Counted from the first letter of the stretch, positions 11,352 to 21,982 are shown. The stretch: 28,714 nt of DNA from Schoenoplectus triqueter (GCA_964058805.1 CAXKVV010001185.1:1-28714); one strand, 5' to 3'. Notes: a model not told the origin generated them from the letters alone. Made by a program: numbers and translations.

Positions 11352-11510
11352 ACAGGAGAGAGAAAGAGAGAAACGAAGAGAGAGAGAAAGAGAGAAAGAG
11401 AGGAAGAGAGAGGAAGAGAGAAAGAGAGAAAGAGAGGAAGAGAGAGGAAGAGAGAGGGGAAGAGAAGAGAAGAGAAGAGAAGGAAAGAGAAAGGAAGAGA
11501 ACCGGAGGAA
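11352..11510 (+). repeat. GAGA-rich purine tract in the PMD gene leader
   Basis: About 160 bases of GAGAGAAAGAGAG-type purine sequence on the plus strand, just inside the left inverted repeat and upstream of the probable leader-intron donor at 11552. The long frames read across it in both directions are low-complexity Arg/Glu/Lys or Ser/Leu runs and not genes. It could bind GAGA-binding (BBR/BPC) proteins or be plain simple repeat. Confidence 0.8.
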
Positions 11511-11582
11511 AAAAACGCACGCTAGCATTTCTGTGGATTTTGCAATTAAAGGTAATTTTTTATAAATATTATTTAATTGTGT

Positions 11583-12580
11583 AGATTATTTAAAATTTAA
11601 TTTAATTGTGTAGATTAATTATAATTTAATTTAATTGTGTAGATTAATTATAATTTAATTTAATTGTGTAGATTAATTATAATTTAATTTAATTATGTAG
11701 ATTAATTATAATTTAATTTAATTTAATTGTGTAGATTAATTATAATTTAATTTAATTATGTAGATTAATTATAATTTAAACGTGAAATTATGTAGATTAA
11801 TTATCATTTAATTTAATTTAATTGTGTAGATTAATTATAATTTAATTTAATTATGTAGATTAATTATAATTTAATTTAATTGTGTAGATTATAATTTAAT
11901 TTAATTGTGTAGATTAATTATAATTTAATTTAATTGTGTAGATTAATTATAACTTAATTTAATTGTGTAGATTAATTGTAATTTAATTAAATTATGTAGA
12001 TTAATTGTAATTTAATTTAATTGTGTAGATTAATTATAATTTAATTTAATTGTGTAGATTAATTATAATTTAATTTAATTTAATTTAATTGTGTAGATTA
12101 ATTATAATTTAATTTAATTATGTAGATTAATTATAATTTAAACGTGAAATTATGTAGATTAATTATATTTTAATTTAATTTAATTGTGTAGATTAATTAT
12201 AATTTAATTTAATTATGTAGATTAATTATAATTTAATTTAATTGTGTAGATTAATTGTAATTTAATTTAATTGTGTAGATTAATTATAACTTAATTTAAT
12301 TATGTAGATTAATTATAATTTAATTTAATTATGTAGATTAATTGTAATTTAATTTAATTATGTAGATTAATTATAATTTAATTTAATTGTGTAGATTAAT
12401 TATAATTTAATTTAATTGTGTAGATTAATTATAACTTAATTTAATTATGTAGATTAATTATAATTTAATTTAATTGTGTAGATTAATTGTAATTTAATTT
12501 AATTATGTAGATTAATTAGAATTTAATTTAATTGTGTAGATTAATTATAATTTAATTTAATTGTGTAGATTAATTGTAGA
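11583..12580 (+). repeat. 29-bp minisatellite, about 34 copies
   Basis: Tandem units of the form ATTAATTATAATTTAATTTAATTrTGTAG, nearly all 29 bp, with GTGTAG and ATGTAG variants interspersed. A rarer variant with ACGTGAAATTATGTAG occurs at about 11780 and again at about 12141, each followed by the same order of neighbours, so a block of about 360 bp was itself duplicated. It sits in the probable leader intron (11552-12669) of the PMD gene. Confidence 0.9.
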
Positions 12581-12672
12581 ATTTATTGTTTATTTAATTA
12601 TATGATAGATAGATTAAAAATGAAGTACAATAATTATAAATTAATTATGAAATGAATTTTTTTTACTAGATA

Positions 12673-15480
12673 ATGGCAGGCGAGCAACGAGATGAGAATA
12701 TCATAATTTATCTCCCTGAAGACAAACATCGGACACATTATAGTCAGGCACAGGTACATTATATTCTTAAAAATAATAATAAAATACATATATACGAGAA
12801 GCTAATTATGAAATGAAAATTACAGAGAGATAACAATATCATTCGTTTCCGCACTCACCGTCCCACGATACCATACATCTCGCACATTCAGAGTAGGTTG
12901 CGAGTTATGGGATTTCTTCATCTCGCCAGATTGCGTGAGATTTATGTCCAAGAAGCGGAAGCCCGTAACTTAAAGATTGATACGGGTTTATTGAGCGCGT
13001 TGATAGAGTTTTGGAGGCCAGAAACTCATACATTTCACTTCACTTTTGGCGAGATGACCGTGACTCTAGAGGTAAATAATAAAATATTATTAATTTAATT
13101 ACAAAATTAAAAGGATGGAATAGTAATATAATTTTTTTTAGGACGTCGCATGTCTGTGGGGTTTATCCACCATTGGTGAGCCGGTGATTGGATATACTGA
13201 TGGAGATTTTTCAGCATACATCCGTCAGTTATTTGGGCAGGATGATATATCAGCATTCTGCAAAGATGGGAGGTAATTTATTAAACTGTACAAAAATTTT
13301 AATTTTTTTCGTTCACAAACTGTGATTAAGCTAAATATAAAATTTTACAGGCGTTCTATTTTTCCCTACGAGAGTTACGGTCCCACTTTGATCACGCTCC
13401 AGAGGCAGACGATCAGCGGGGTCTTAATCAATATGCGATCGGTTTTGCTTTGGAGTTGGCGGGGTGTATCATGTTCCCCGACAACAGTGGAGACTCAGTA
13501 CCGGCGTTTCTTCTGCCGATTTTGACGGTAAGTATTTTAAGGATTTTAAAATAATTTATGTTTCATAATTAAATATTTTTATTACTAATATTTAATTTAC
13601 AGGAAGATTTACAATTCGGTAGAAGAAGAAATTGGGGCGCTGCGGTACTTGGTTATTTATATCGGCGTCTTGATGTGGCATGCCAAGGACTGACGAGGAG
13701 TATTGGTGATCCGTGGCTTTTGTTGTTGTTGTGGAGTTGGACGCGTTTGCCCCCAGCTCGTCCATTACCTGCCTCAAATGCATTCATTTTCAGTGACTGG
13801 GGTACACCGGACCGTGATAGTTGTGCGCCTTTTGGCAGGTAATAATTTAATTTAAAAATAATCAATCAATCGATGAAAATATATGTGTAATCACTAATTA
13901 TAATTTGAACTGATAATAGGAAATGGACGCTTGATAAGAACAGATACCTCAATCCGTCACACGTCGGTGTGAAGTACGTGAGGGATCAGCTGATTATGCT
14001 GCCGCACACGCATATCAATTGGAGGCCGTACGAGTCTGTTCGTCACTTATTGCCGACATGCGTAGACGACTCTATGGACTCGTATACATGTCGGTTTCCA
14101 CTTATTTACTTTCCGATAGTAGAGTGGTACTATCCGGATCGGGTGAGGCGACAGTTCGGCTTACTTCAGGCAGTACCGCCTCCACTTCCCGAGGTATTCT
14201 ACCATTTATAATTTTTATATGTATTATTTCTTATACTAATTATTTGCACAATTATACTAACTAATTTTACAGGCATTTCTGGAGGAGCATCAGAAATTAT
14301 CTGCGCTTGGATTCAAGAAAAAAAATATGAACTGGAGACAATATCATCAGGCGTATGTAGACATATGGAATGAGCTTCCTCCACGAGACCCGGATGAAGA
14401 AGAGTGGGATGCGGAGGACTATAGGAGGTATCGACGGTGGTATGATTTATATGGAGCCGCTAGCGCTCCACTTGATCCGAGTGATGTCGTACCTCCTGCA
14501 CCTTCAGCAGCGGAGATCCCTGACATTGGCTACATTCCTCACGTACCTCACAGACAGCGCACGGTATATTAAAATTTATAAAATTTATATATCTATATGC
14601 ACTATTCGGTAATAAGTAATATGTGTTATGTAATATGTGTTATGTAATCATTGTATAACAGATTGCTAGAGTTACAAAGAGTGCGCTGAAGGCGGTCCGA
14701 TGGGCGGTCACTAGGGGATGGAGACGGTTTGGCAAGATTTCGCTCGCCGATTGCAAGGGGCATTTTGAGGATGCAGGCATGCCTCATAAGATGGACGAGC
14801 TTCTTACTGCGGCGGGATTACCCACGGATATTGATGCTATTCCGGATTCGACGGGTGATACTGAGAGTGCACCGACTCCATCCACTACTCATCCGCCGCA
14901 TTTCCCTTATGAGACTGCTGACTTCACGTCTCTCCTCGACAACGTAAGTACTGTATACCTTGATTTCAATGATTTGAATTGTATTAATAGCATAATTTAA
15001 ATAATTTAAACTATATTAACAGATGGCTGAGAACTACGATTGGAACGAAGTTATGGCTAGGTTGTCTGTTGAGTTTCCTGATCCATCGGGTGCACAGTTC
15101 TCGGATCCATTCGGCACTCAGCATTTCTCACAGACCCAGCAGATGCCGATGGATCATGTACCGCGATGGGATCCGCAGTACAGCCAACATTATGATCCAG
15201 CCCAGTATGGTTATCCTTCTGGGCCTGGAGAGTCATCGCATATCCAGGATGATGCTGCAGAGCCTGTACAGACACGAGATTTCACTCCACTTGCTCATGG
15301 TCGGGAGCAGCGTGACGTACATCCGCCTCCTCGATATACACCTAGCGTGGTTAGTTGTTTATTCTACAACTTAGTAAATATTAAATGTTTACAAAAAATA
15401 AGCAGCTCACTGATATACCGTCTTTATTTTTACAGACACGTCCGAGAGCACGTCGATATGTTAGGCGTCGTCAGGAGTAG
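12673..15480 (+). CDS. Plant mobile domain (PMD, MAIN-like) protein, 10 exons, with a probable 1-nt frame break
   Basis: Exons: 12673-12753, 12826-13071, 13142-13272, 13351-13527, 13603-13838, 13920-14193, 14273-14563, 14662-14943, 15023-15349, 15436-15480, all GT..AG. The product begins [20 protein letters not shown]. The PMD domain (PF10536, formerly 'aminotransferase-like') is clear: [37 protein letters not shown], an [12 protein letters not shown] segment, [16 protein letters not shown] and [19 protein letters not shown] Pro/Asp/Gln-rich tail follows and it ends in the basic [17 protein letters not shown] proteins occur in MULEs and Ty3 elements and, domesticated, as Arabidopsis MAIN and MAIL1. 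The total exon length (2,090 nt) is not a multiple of three: the frame of exons 1-3 does not join the conserved frame of exon 4, so about one base seems missing. The role in the element is unknown; by position it matches mudrB but is unrelated to it. Confidence 0.85.
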
Positions 15481-15481
15481 T

Positions 15482-15668
15482 TTATATGTTGTTTTTTTAT
15501 TATGGATATTGTTTTTTTATTATGGATATTGTTTTATTATGGATATTTTTTTATATGTTATTTTTTTATTATGGATATTATTTTCTGCTTAAATACAACA
15601 TATTTTCTGCTTAAATACAGCATATTTTCTGCTTAAATAGAACATAACCTTGCTTAAATACAACACAC
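15482..15668. terminator. Convergent spacer with two short tandem repeats
   Basis: The 211 bp between the two stop codons hold four copies of a TTATTATGGATATT-type unit (15498-15580) and four of a TTTTCTGCTTAAATACA-type unit (15584-15664). AATACA/AAATAC-like A-rich motifs on both strands could serve as poly(A) signals for both genes. Function inferred from position. Confidence 0.5.
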
Positions 15669-15691
15669 ATATAGTACAAAAAAAACATACA

Positions 15692-18600
15692 TCATTTTTT
15701 TTTCCTCCGTGTGAAAAAATTTAAGATTCTACCTCCAAAATTATTTCCTCTAGCACCCCTAGTTGAAGCATTGACAGCTTGTCTTTCTTGATCATGACCA
15801 GTTGAGAATCTCGTTGATTGCAAGGCATCTCGAGAAGTTTGAGTTATTCTGTTGTTATCTCTTGGATCATAACTAGTTGAGTGTCTCGCTGATTGTAAGG
15901 CATCTCGCCCAGTTTGAGTTATTCTGTTGTTATCTCTTGGATCATAACTAGTTGAGTGTCTCGCTGATTGCAAAGTATTTCGAGAAGTTTGGGTTCTTCT
16001 GTTTATTGTGGGACTTGAAGCCCTACTCCTATGCCGTCCTGATTGTAATGTATCCATTGGAAGTGGGTCACGACTCATTTCATCTCTTCGATATGACCCA
16101 CCTTCAGAAGACTGTATATTTCTCGTTCTACCTCGACCCCGTATCCTGCCCTCCATCTCATCCATTACCATTCGACGTCTAACCTTCGCACGCCGACCAA
16201 TTTTTATCAGTTCTTTATCTGGTATTATAGTTTCTCCAAGATATGGCGGCCAAACTTGTTGATCACCGTAACAATGAAATTGTCCGGACCAAGTATTCAG
16301 TAGGTGAGCTGTATTGTATCGCTCATCTATGAAACCGTACACATCAAAGTTTCTATGTTGGCATACAGCAATTACGTGAGAGCAGGGTATCCCAGTCAGT
16401 TGAGGTTTTTGACAATCACACGTGCAGTGCGGTTCCGGCAATTGTGGGTCATCTCGAGTGCGTCGTTCACTCGAAATTGTAACAGTGTACTTGAACGGTC
16501 CATACCCTCCACTCTCGATCCTCTCACCAAGCACATGAACCTCATATTCTCCTCGAGCAGTTCCGAGTGGAATTACGTTCATACGAGCTGTAATTATTGA
16601 AACAAATACAAAAGATATCACGATATGTTCAAAATTTTGTAAAATATAGTAAAATAATATCAACACGAACCTGCTTTGTCGTCACGTTTTGCCAAGATGT
16701 CATCAATTTTTTTTGGCCATTGCTTGCATGCTCTATGCAGGTTCATTGCTTCCATTTCCCTCTTATCGAACCATTTAGCACATTTATACCATGTTCCCTC
16801 CACAATTGCTGCAACCGGTAAAGTTCGTTCAACTCTGAAGACGCTATTCAGAGCTTCAGAACCATTGCTGGTCATTATACCCCATCGATGTCCTCCATCA
16901 TACGTTTGTGCCCACGAAGCAAAATTAGGAGGTTCTTTATCATCATTTTCTAATCTTCTGCCGACTTTTTTTAAAAAATCATAAGCTTTTCTATTTGATT
17001 TCCTCAAAATTCGCCATCTTTCTACGAAACGACGCGGTTTCTTTTTGTTCGCTAGTCTTCTTCGGAAATCATCTCTGAGATTATCTTCTTTCTTTCCAGT
17101 TTTTCCGGCTTCCTTATATAAATTCTCTGCGACGTGTTGCATGCAATACCGGTGTACCGCCTCTCCATGTTGTACAGACCATCCCAAATGCGGTCGCTCA
17201 AAAACTCCCTTTATTCCCCTATGACGGTCGGATATAACACATATTTTCATATTACATTGGATCACTTCATTACGGACCCATCGCATGAACCAACCCCAAT
17301 TGTCCACATTTTCTGCATCCACGATTCCAAATGCTAGAGGAATGATTTTATTCTCTGCATCGTATCCACACGCCATCAATAATCTACCCTTATAACGGCC
17401 CGATAAGAATCCAGCGTCAATAGTTATAACGGGTCTTAAATGTTTAAATGCTGCAATGCACGGTCCATAAGCCCAAACTATGGATTTAAACATTTTTACA
17501 TTATTATCCGAAGTATCACACGTCAATAATTTAAATTTTGTACCTGGAGTAGTCCGAGCAATCGCCTCCAATATCTGTGGAAGCAATGTATATGATCCTT
17601 CCCAAGTGCCAAATAATTGTTCAATTGCTCTTTCTCGGCCACGCCAAAGTTTACCGTATGTCGGTGCCACACCGGGATATTTTGTTTCTATAATCATACC
17701 GATTTGTTGAACTGTTAGAGAGAGATCCTTCTTTAAATGTTGTCGAACACATCCTGCAATCAAATTAGATGTGAGTTGTAAGTGTTTGCGGTCTCCTGGT
17801 GGTCTTCTACAGTTGTGGGGGTTTTTATTTGTGATGATCCTCCATGTGGTCGAGCCCTCTTCAGGTCTAGCGTATAATCTCCAAGGACAACTACCTTCTT
17901 TGCATTTCATAATAAGTCGTGTTTTACAACTTTCTTGTACCCAACATTGAACGTTTTTCCTAACACTCCAATCACAAATTACCCACTTTAAAGCCGATTT
18001 AGAAGCAAATATTCTATTTTCAGCTAACTCATCATCGAGTCCTAAAAGATATTCATTCGCGCCTAAACGGTCAAACATCTCAAAATTATTTAACGCTTCT
18101 ACGGGATGGTGTCTCTCAGTTCGTCCGGTAACTAACAATGTGGTATCGCATCTCTGAATTTCCTCATCTTCAGATTCATCGATCGAAAAATCCGAGTGGT
18201 CAGTGTAATCCTCTCCTGTTTCTTCTTCATTTGAATAATACGGACCGCCATCATCTTGCTCATCCTGATCATCACTTAATTTCATTATCGTTGGATCAAC
18301 ACTACTTCTGTCATCAATATTATCAGCTAAATTACAGCCAGACGTAGTACTACTACTACCGCCAAAAAAATTATATAGTGGCACCGCTGGGTTTGGTTGT
18401 TGATAAATTATATTGTTACTGTAAATAGCTGGATACGGATATAAATTGGTTTGATCGTAGGTAGGATAGGAATTGGTTTGATCGTAGGTTTGATAGGAAT
18501 TGGTTTGATCGAGGGTTGGATAGGAATTGGTTTGATCGTAGGTTTGATAGGAATTGGTTTGATCGAGGGTTGGATAGGAATTGGTTTGATCGTAGGTTTG

Positions 18601-18822
18601 ATAGGAATTGATTTGATCGTGGGTTTGATAGGAATTGGTTTGATCGAGGGTTGGATAGGAATTGGTTTGATCGTAGGTTTGATATGAATTGATTTGATCG
18701 TGGGTTGGATAGGAATTGGTTTCATTCTGGTTTGGAAATATTCCCGTCAAAAATTTACTGCCGCTCGGTTGTTCTGCAGTATAATTTTCTTCATCGGGAT
18801 TATAATTTAAATCTGGTAGCAT
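15692..18822 (-). CDS. MULE (MuDR-type) transposase, intact, about 1,015 aa
   Basis: Two exons, 18822-16671 and 16587-15692; the 83-bp intron (16670-16588) has GT..AG borders, and the spliced length of 3,048 nt is in frame. Order: a nine-residue repeat DQTNSYxTx at residues 35-127; an acidic stretch (about 183-222); a MuDR DNA-binding region with a WRKY/GCM1-like finger (C307, C312, H336, C338); the MULE DDE domain with D469 (TIDAGFLSGRYKG), D532 (VISDRHRGIKG) and E656 (SNGSEALNSVF), plus the C560-x2-H563 motif (YCMQHVAENL); a SWIM finger at 772-788 (CTCDC then PCSH); and a basic tail with repeats of about 25 residues (RDALQSARHSTSYDPRD). It catalyses excision and insertion of the element in the nucleus. 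All key residues are present, so it reads as functional. The start is the first ATG of the frame, 97 bases inside the right inverted repeat. Confidence 0.94.
15816..15995 (-). repeat. 75-bp repeat in the transposase C-terminal tail
   Basis: About two and a half tandem copies of a 75-bp unit encoding 25 residues around LQSARHSTSYDPRDNNRITQ. The period is a multiple of three, so the frame is kept. Confidence 0.8.
18442..18720 (-). repeat. 27-bp repeat encoding the transposase N-terminal nonapeptides
   Basis: About ten copies of a 27-bp unit encoding DQTNSYxTx. Because 27 is a multiple of three, shadow frames stay open on both strands (Ile/Gly/Leu and Pro/Ile/Lys repeats); these are not genes. 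Confidence 0.88.
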
Positions 18823-18918
18823 TTTGAAGAAAAATGGATGTTTGTTGTAATTGGATTTTGGTTGTTTTTGTGGTTGTGATAAATGAACCGACGGGGCGGG
18901 TATTTATAGCAAAGATAA

Positions 18919-19147
18919 GCGCCACTGGCACTGGCGTGGTCTGAGGAAACGCGCCACTGCCAGTGGCGCGTTTGGCGAAAGACGCCACTGCCAGTGGCGC
19001 GTTTGTGAAAGACGCCACTGGCAGTGGCGCGTTTCCAAACGCGCCACTGGCAGTGGCGCGGTTTGGTTCGTATTTTTGGAAATTATCAGTTCTCACTCTT
19101 ATTATTAATATTATTAATTTATTAATTATTATTTATAATAAAAACTG
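18919..19147 (-). repeat. MULE right terminal inverted repeat with five palindromes
   Basis: Inverted partner of 11170-11305. It carries five palindromes of the same kind starting near 18919, 18950, 18981, 19011 and 19040, so spaced 31, 31, 30 and 29 bp. Some have a C and some a G at the centre. The outermost one inwards (18919) is degenerate. It lies just upstream of the transposase start at 18822, so it probably serves as promoter and leader. Confidence 0.85.
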
Positions 19148-19156
19148 GATGGGAAA
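19148..19156. repeat. MULE target-site duplication, right copy
   Basis: GATGGGAAA, identical to 11161-11169. It directly follows ATAAAAACTG, the end of the right inverted repeat. Confidence 0.92.
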
Positions 19157-21974
19157 ACATTCAGGCTCCCGCTTGTATATTTGTATGTAATGGGGCCCAC
19201 CTGCCTTGATCCTTTAACTTCTGTATTTAGTCGTGGGGATGGGTCCTCATTCCTGAATCCCGAGACAATGGTTGAGATGAGTCTGCGATGTTTATTGTAG
19301 TAACGTTAGGATCCTTTTTACACAATTTCAGTTTTTTTATTTGGATTGGATGTCTATGATTTAGTAATAATTATAAGTACATTTTCTGAAAAGTCACTGA
19401 ACTATATCTCAATATTTGATCATGGAAGTTTTATATCTGTTTCTAACCACTAATTTTTTATATTTATTCAAATTTAATCACTCCGTTAAGATTTTCATCC
19501 AGACTTAACGAAATACTTAACATGACCTCTATATTAAAGTTTCAACATATATATTTTTGTATAAATTTTAAAAAATATAACAATATAAGGCACAAATTAA
19601 TTATTTCTATTTCTTTTCTTCTAGAAAATTAGAAATTTTTTATGTTTTCATGATATATGTTATTTCTTAGAAGTGATTATATTATTTAAAATATATGTTA
19701 TTCACATAATTTTAAATTTATTTAATTAAATAAATAATTTAGTTATCATTTATATAGTAATTAAATCATACAAATTAAAAATATTTAACCATAAATATTA
19801 ATTTTCAATTATAGTATGACATTAATATCTCTAAATAAAATATGCAATTAAAAAACTTTTTCTTCAAGCAAATAAAATTAGACGGTTAATATAAATTAGC
19901 TTATTAGGCTATACGCTCAATTGCATAAAAATATGCTATGAATAATAAACATCAATAATTTATCAATCTTACTTAAAAAATAATTGATATATATCTCATT
20001 TATGAGAACTTTTGATGTTCATACAAAATTCTTGATGAACGGTGTATATCGCATATCATAATTTTAAGACAAAAACAATAACACCAAATATAAAGTTGTT
20101 GAGATGCCCTCGGTGAAAACTTTATATAGTTCCCCGTTTTTCATAGGCATGGAATATATACGTATAATGACTAACTACGGTAATGTTTTTTAAAAATATA
20201 AAAATTTATATCTTCATATGAAAAGAAAGAAAATAAAAAAGAAGATAATTTAGTAATGAATGTAAATTTCAATCATAAATACGTAATTAACATAAAATAA
20301 ATACAGAATTGAGAGAAAAGTTAACATTCAGAATTTAAGAAAAGTTAAAATTCATAATTGATGACATTTAAGAAAAAACAAAGTAGAGCAATTATATTTC
20401 TAAATTATGTAGTATTTCGTGTAACAAATAAAATTGAGAGAAAATTATAACTTCAACACAAATGATCATAGAGATAGTAACATTATTTAACGAGTAACTC
20501 AATCCGATGACTGATATTAGCTCTAAAAATTCAATAAAAAAATTTGAACCGTTTTAGAATCAAGACACTTACGTGTTTAATAAGGACTAGAGATAGAGAT
20601 ATAAAAAATTTTGTTTTTATTTCATCTCTTAGATATGTATGTTGTGTTTAACTTTTATTGCATTCAATAGAATTTCTTTTTGCAAAAAAATATATTACAC
20701 ATTTATAATTATATATTTAATACTAAGTTAATTTTGACATATTTATAGAGAATGAAACATTCAATGTTAAGCTAATTACTCTTAATCAAGCTTTCAAGAA
20801 ATAAAGTTTAAATTTTGTTTAAACTTTTAAAATGTTGTTGAGACCCTCCAATGTTAAATATTTGTTGAAAAAAAATGAATTTAACGGATTAATTAAGATT
20901 TACCACTTTTAACGAAATTAAAAGCATTAAAATTCATATTCTTGAGGCATTTAAATGTTGTTAAAATAGATTGCTGCATTCTAGATAGTTTAAAAGCCCA
21001 CATAAATATTTTTAGCCCATATTAATTAAGAGCATAAATAGGATGTTTATTATAATTAGCGATGAACAGTGATTAGGAATTATAAATCTCTTCTCACTAT
21101 TATCTAAAACTTTTCTCTTTTTAATCTTTTGAATGTAACGATTAACAGAACTCTGTGAGTTTCAACTTCTAAGTACTTATAATTAGTATTGTAATATTAT
21201 TCTTACTTAATAACTAAGTATGATTGTATGAGAGCATTTTGTAGTCTTTTTAAATATAAAAAGTAAATAGAAAATTATTGTTCGCATTATACTTTAAAGT
21301 TTGTGTAATTCATTTTAATATTAAATAATTAAATAATACAGTAGTCCCTGCGGTTAAGATCCGTTAAATATTTTTAAAAGTTTGCTGTTAACAAAAATGT
21401 CATTCTTGTAATTAAATACGTATGATTTGTTAACTTATATAATGTTCACAATAATTTGCAATCCTGGTAGGATATGCAATTGTAGAAATCGAGAGCAAAT
21501 GTCATTTTTTTATGCATGGAGGTGTCAGTATTTCAATTAAGGTTCATTGAATCTGGAAGCAAATTAATATTATGTTGTCTTGCTAGCTAGGTTCATTTAT
21601 ACACTAATTTCTATGCATGGAGCTAGGTAAGCATTGTGTCTAGGTTCATTGAAATGGAAGCACGAATTATGCACACTTTTTGTGTTGTTCGATAGCTAGG
21701 TTGATTAACTTATCAAAAATAATCGAATATGATATTATTTCATGCTTTAATTTCTAAACTCCGGTTTGTTTCTTTTTGAAAAACAAAAAGGGTTGCTTGC
21801 ACCAATGGAGTCTGAGAAAAAAAAAGAACAAAAAAAGCGCGCATGAATAGATAATAATTAATAAATAACATGCATGTAAAAAATTTGGACTGAACCAATA
21901 GAACAATGATTTTTCTGTCCTCGATTTTTGAACAAATGAAATATAACCGATTGGACTTGGGATTTGGGAGACGT
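19157..21974. other. AT-rich intergenic DNA
   Basis: About 2.8 kb with no convincing gene. 19388-19530 (AAAGTCACTGAACTATATCT through TTAATCACTCCGTTAAG) has the look of a dispersed plant repeat. At 21510-21680 a segment with ATGCATGGAG and GGTTCATTGAA is locally duplicated. The rest is low-complexity. Confidence 0.55.
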
Positions 21975-21982
21975 TTTAGATG

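Larger units (their letters stand above)
11170..19147. mobile_element. Complete Mutator-like element (MULE) with a PMD gene and a transposase
   Basis: Bounded by GATGGGAAA at 11161-11169 and again at 19148-19156, an exact 9-bp target-site duplication, the length typical of Mutator elements. The ends are inverted repeats: the first 25 bases (CAGTTTTTATTATAAATAAT and on) are identical, then similarity continues through AAAAATACGAA to a set of GC-rich palindromes. Inside are two convergent genes, a PMD gene (plus) and a MULE transposase (minus), each reading inwards from one end, as mudrB and mudrA do in maize MuDR. The length is 7,978 bp. The transposase reads intact, so the element may be autonomous or recently active; the perfect duplication also argues for a fairly young insertion. 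Confidence 0.92.

Noticed and set aside
11139..11584. Open frames on both strands over the GAGA tract (Arg/Glu/Lys or Ser/Leu/Phe proteins)
   Set aside because: Simple-sequence artefacts; a purine repeat keeps several frames open. They span the inverted repeat and leader of the PMD gene and hold no domain.
11583..12580. CRISPR-like regular repeat array
   Set aside because: The units are contiguous with no unique spacers and the context is a plant transposon; it is a minisatellite.
13322..13525. Reading frame [14 protein letters not shown] as the true exon 4 of the PMD gene
   Set aside because: It continues the exon 3 frame but shows no PMD similarity and stops; the other frame of the same exon gives the conserved sequence.
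18408..18725. Pro/Ile/Lys and Gly/Ile/Leu repeat frames over the transposase N-terminus
   Set aside because: Shadows of the 27-bp repeat whose true frame is the transposase; a period divisible by three keeps the other frames open.
11120..19201. Longer MULE ends including the outer 45-bp similar segments
   Set aside because: The outer segments are in direct, not inverted, orientation, and the exact GATGGGAAA duplication sets the true borders inside them.
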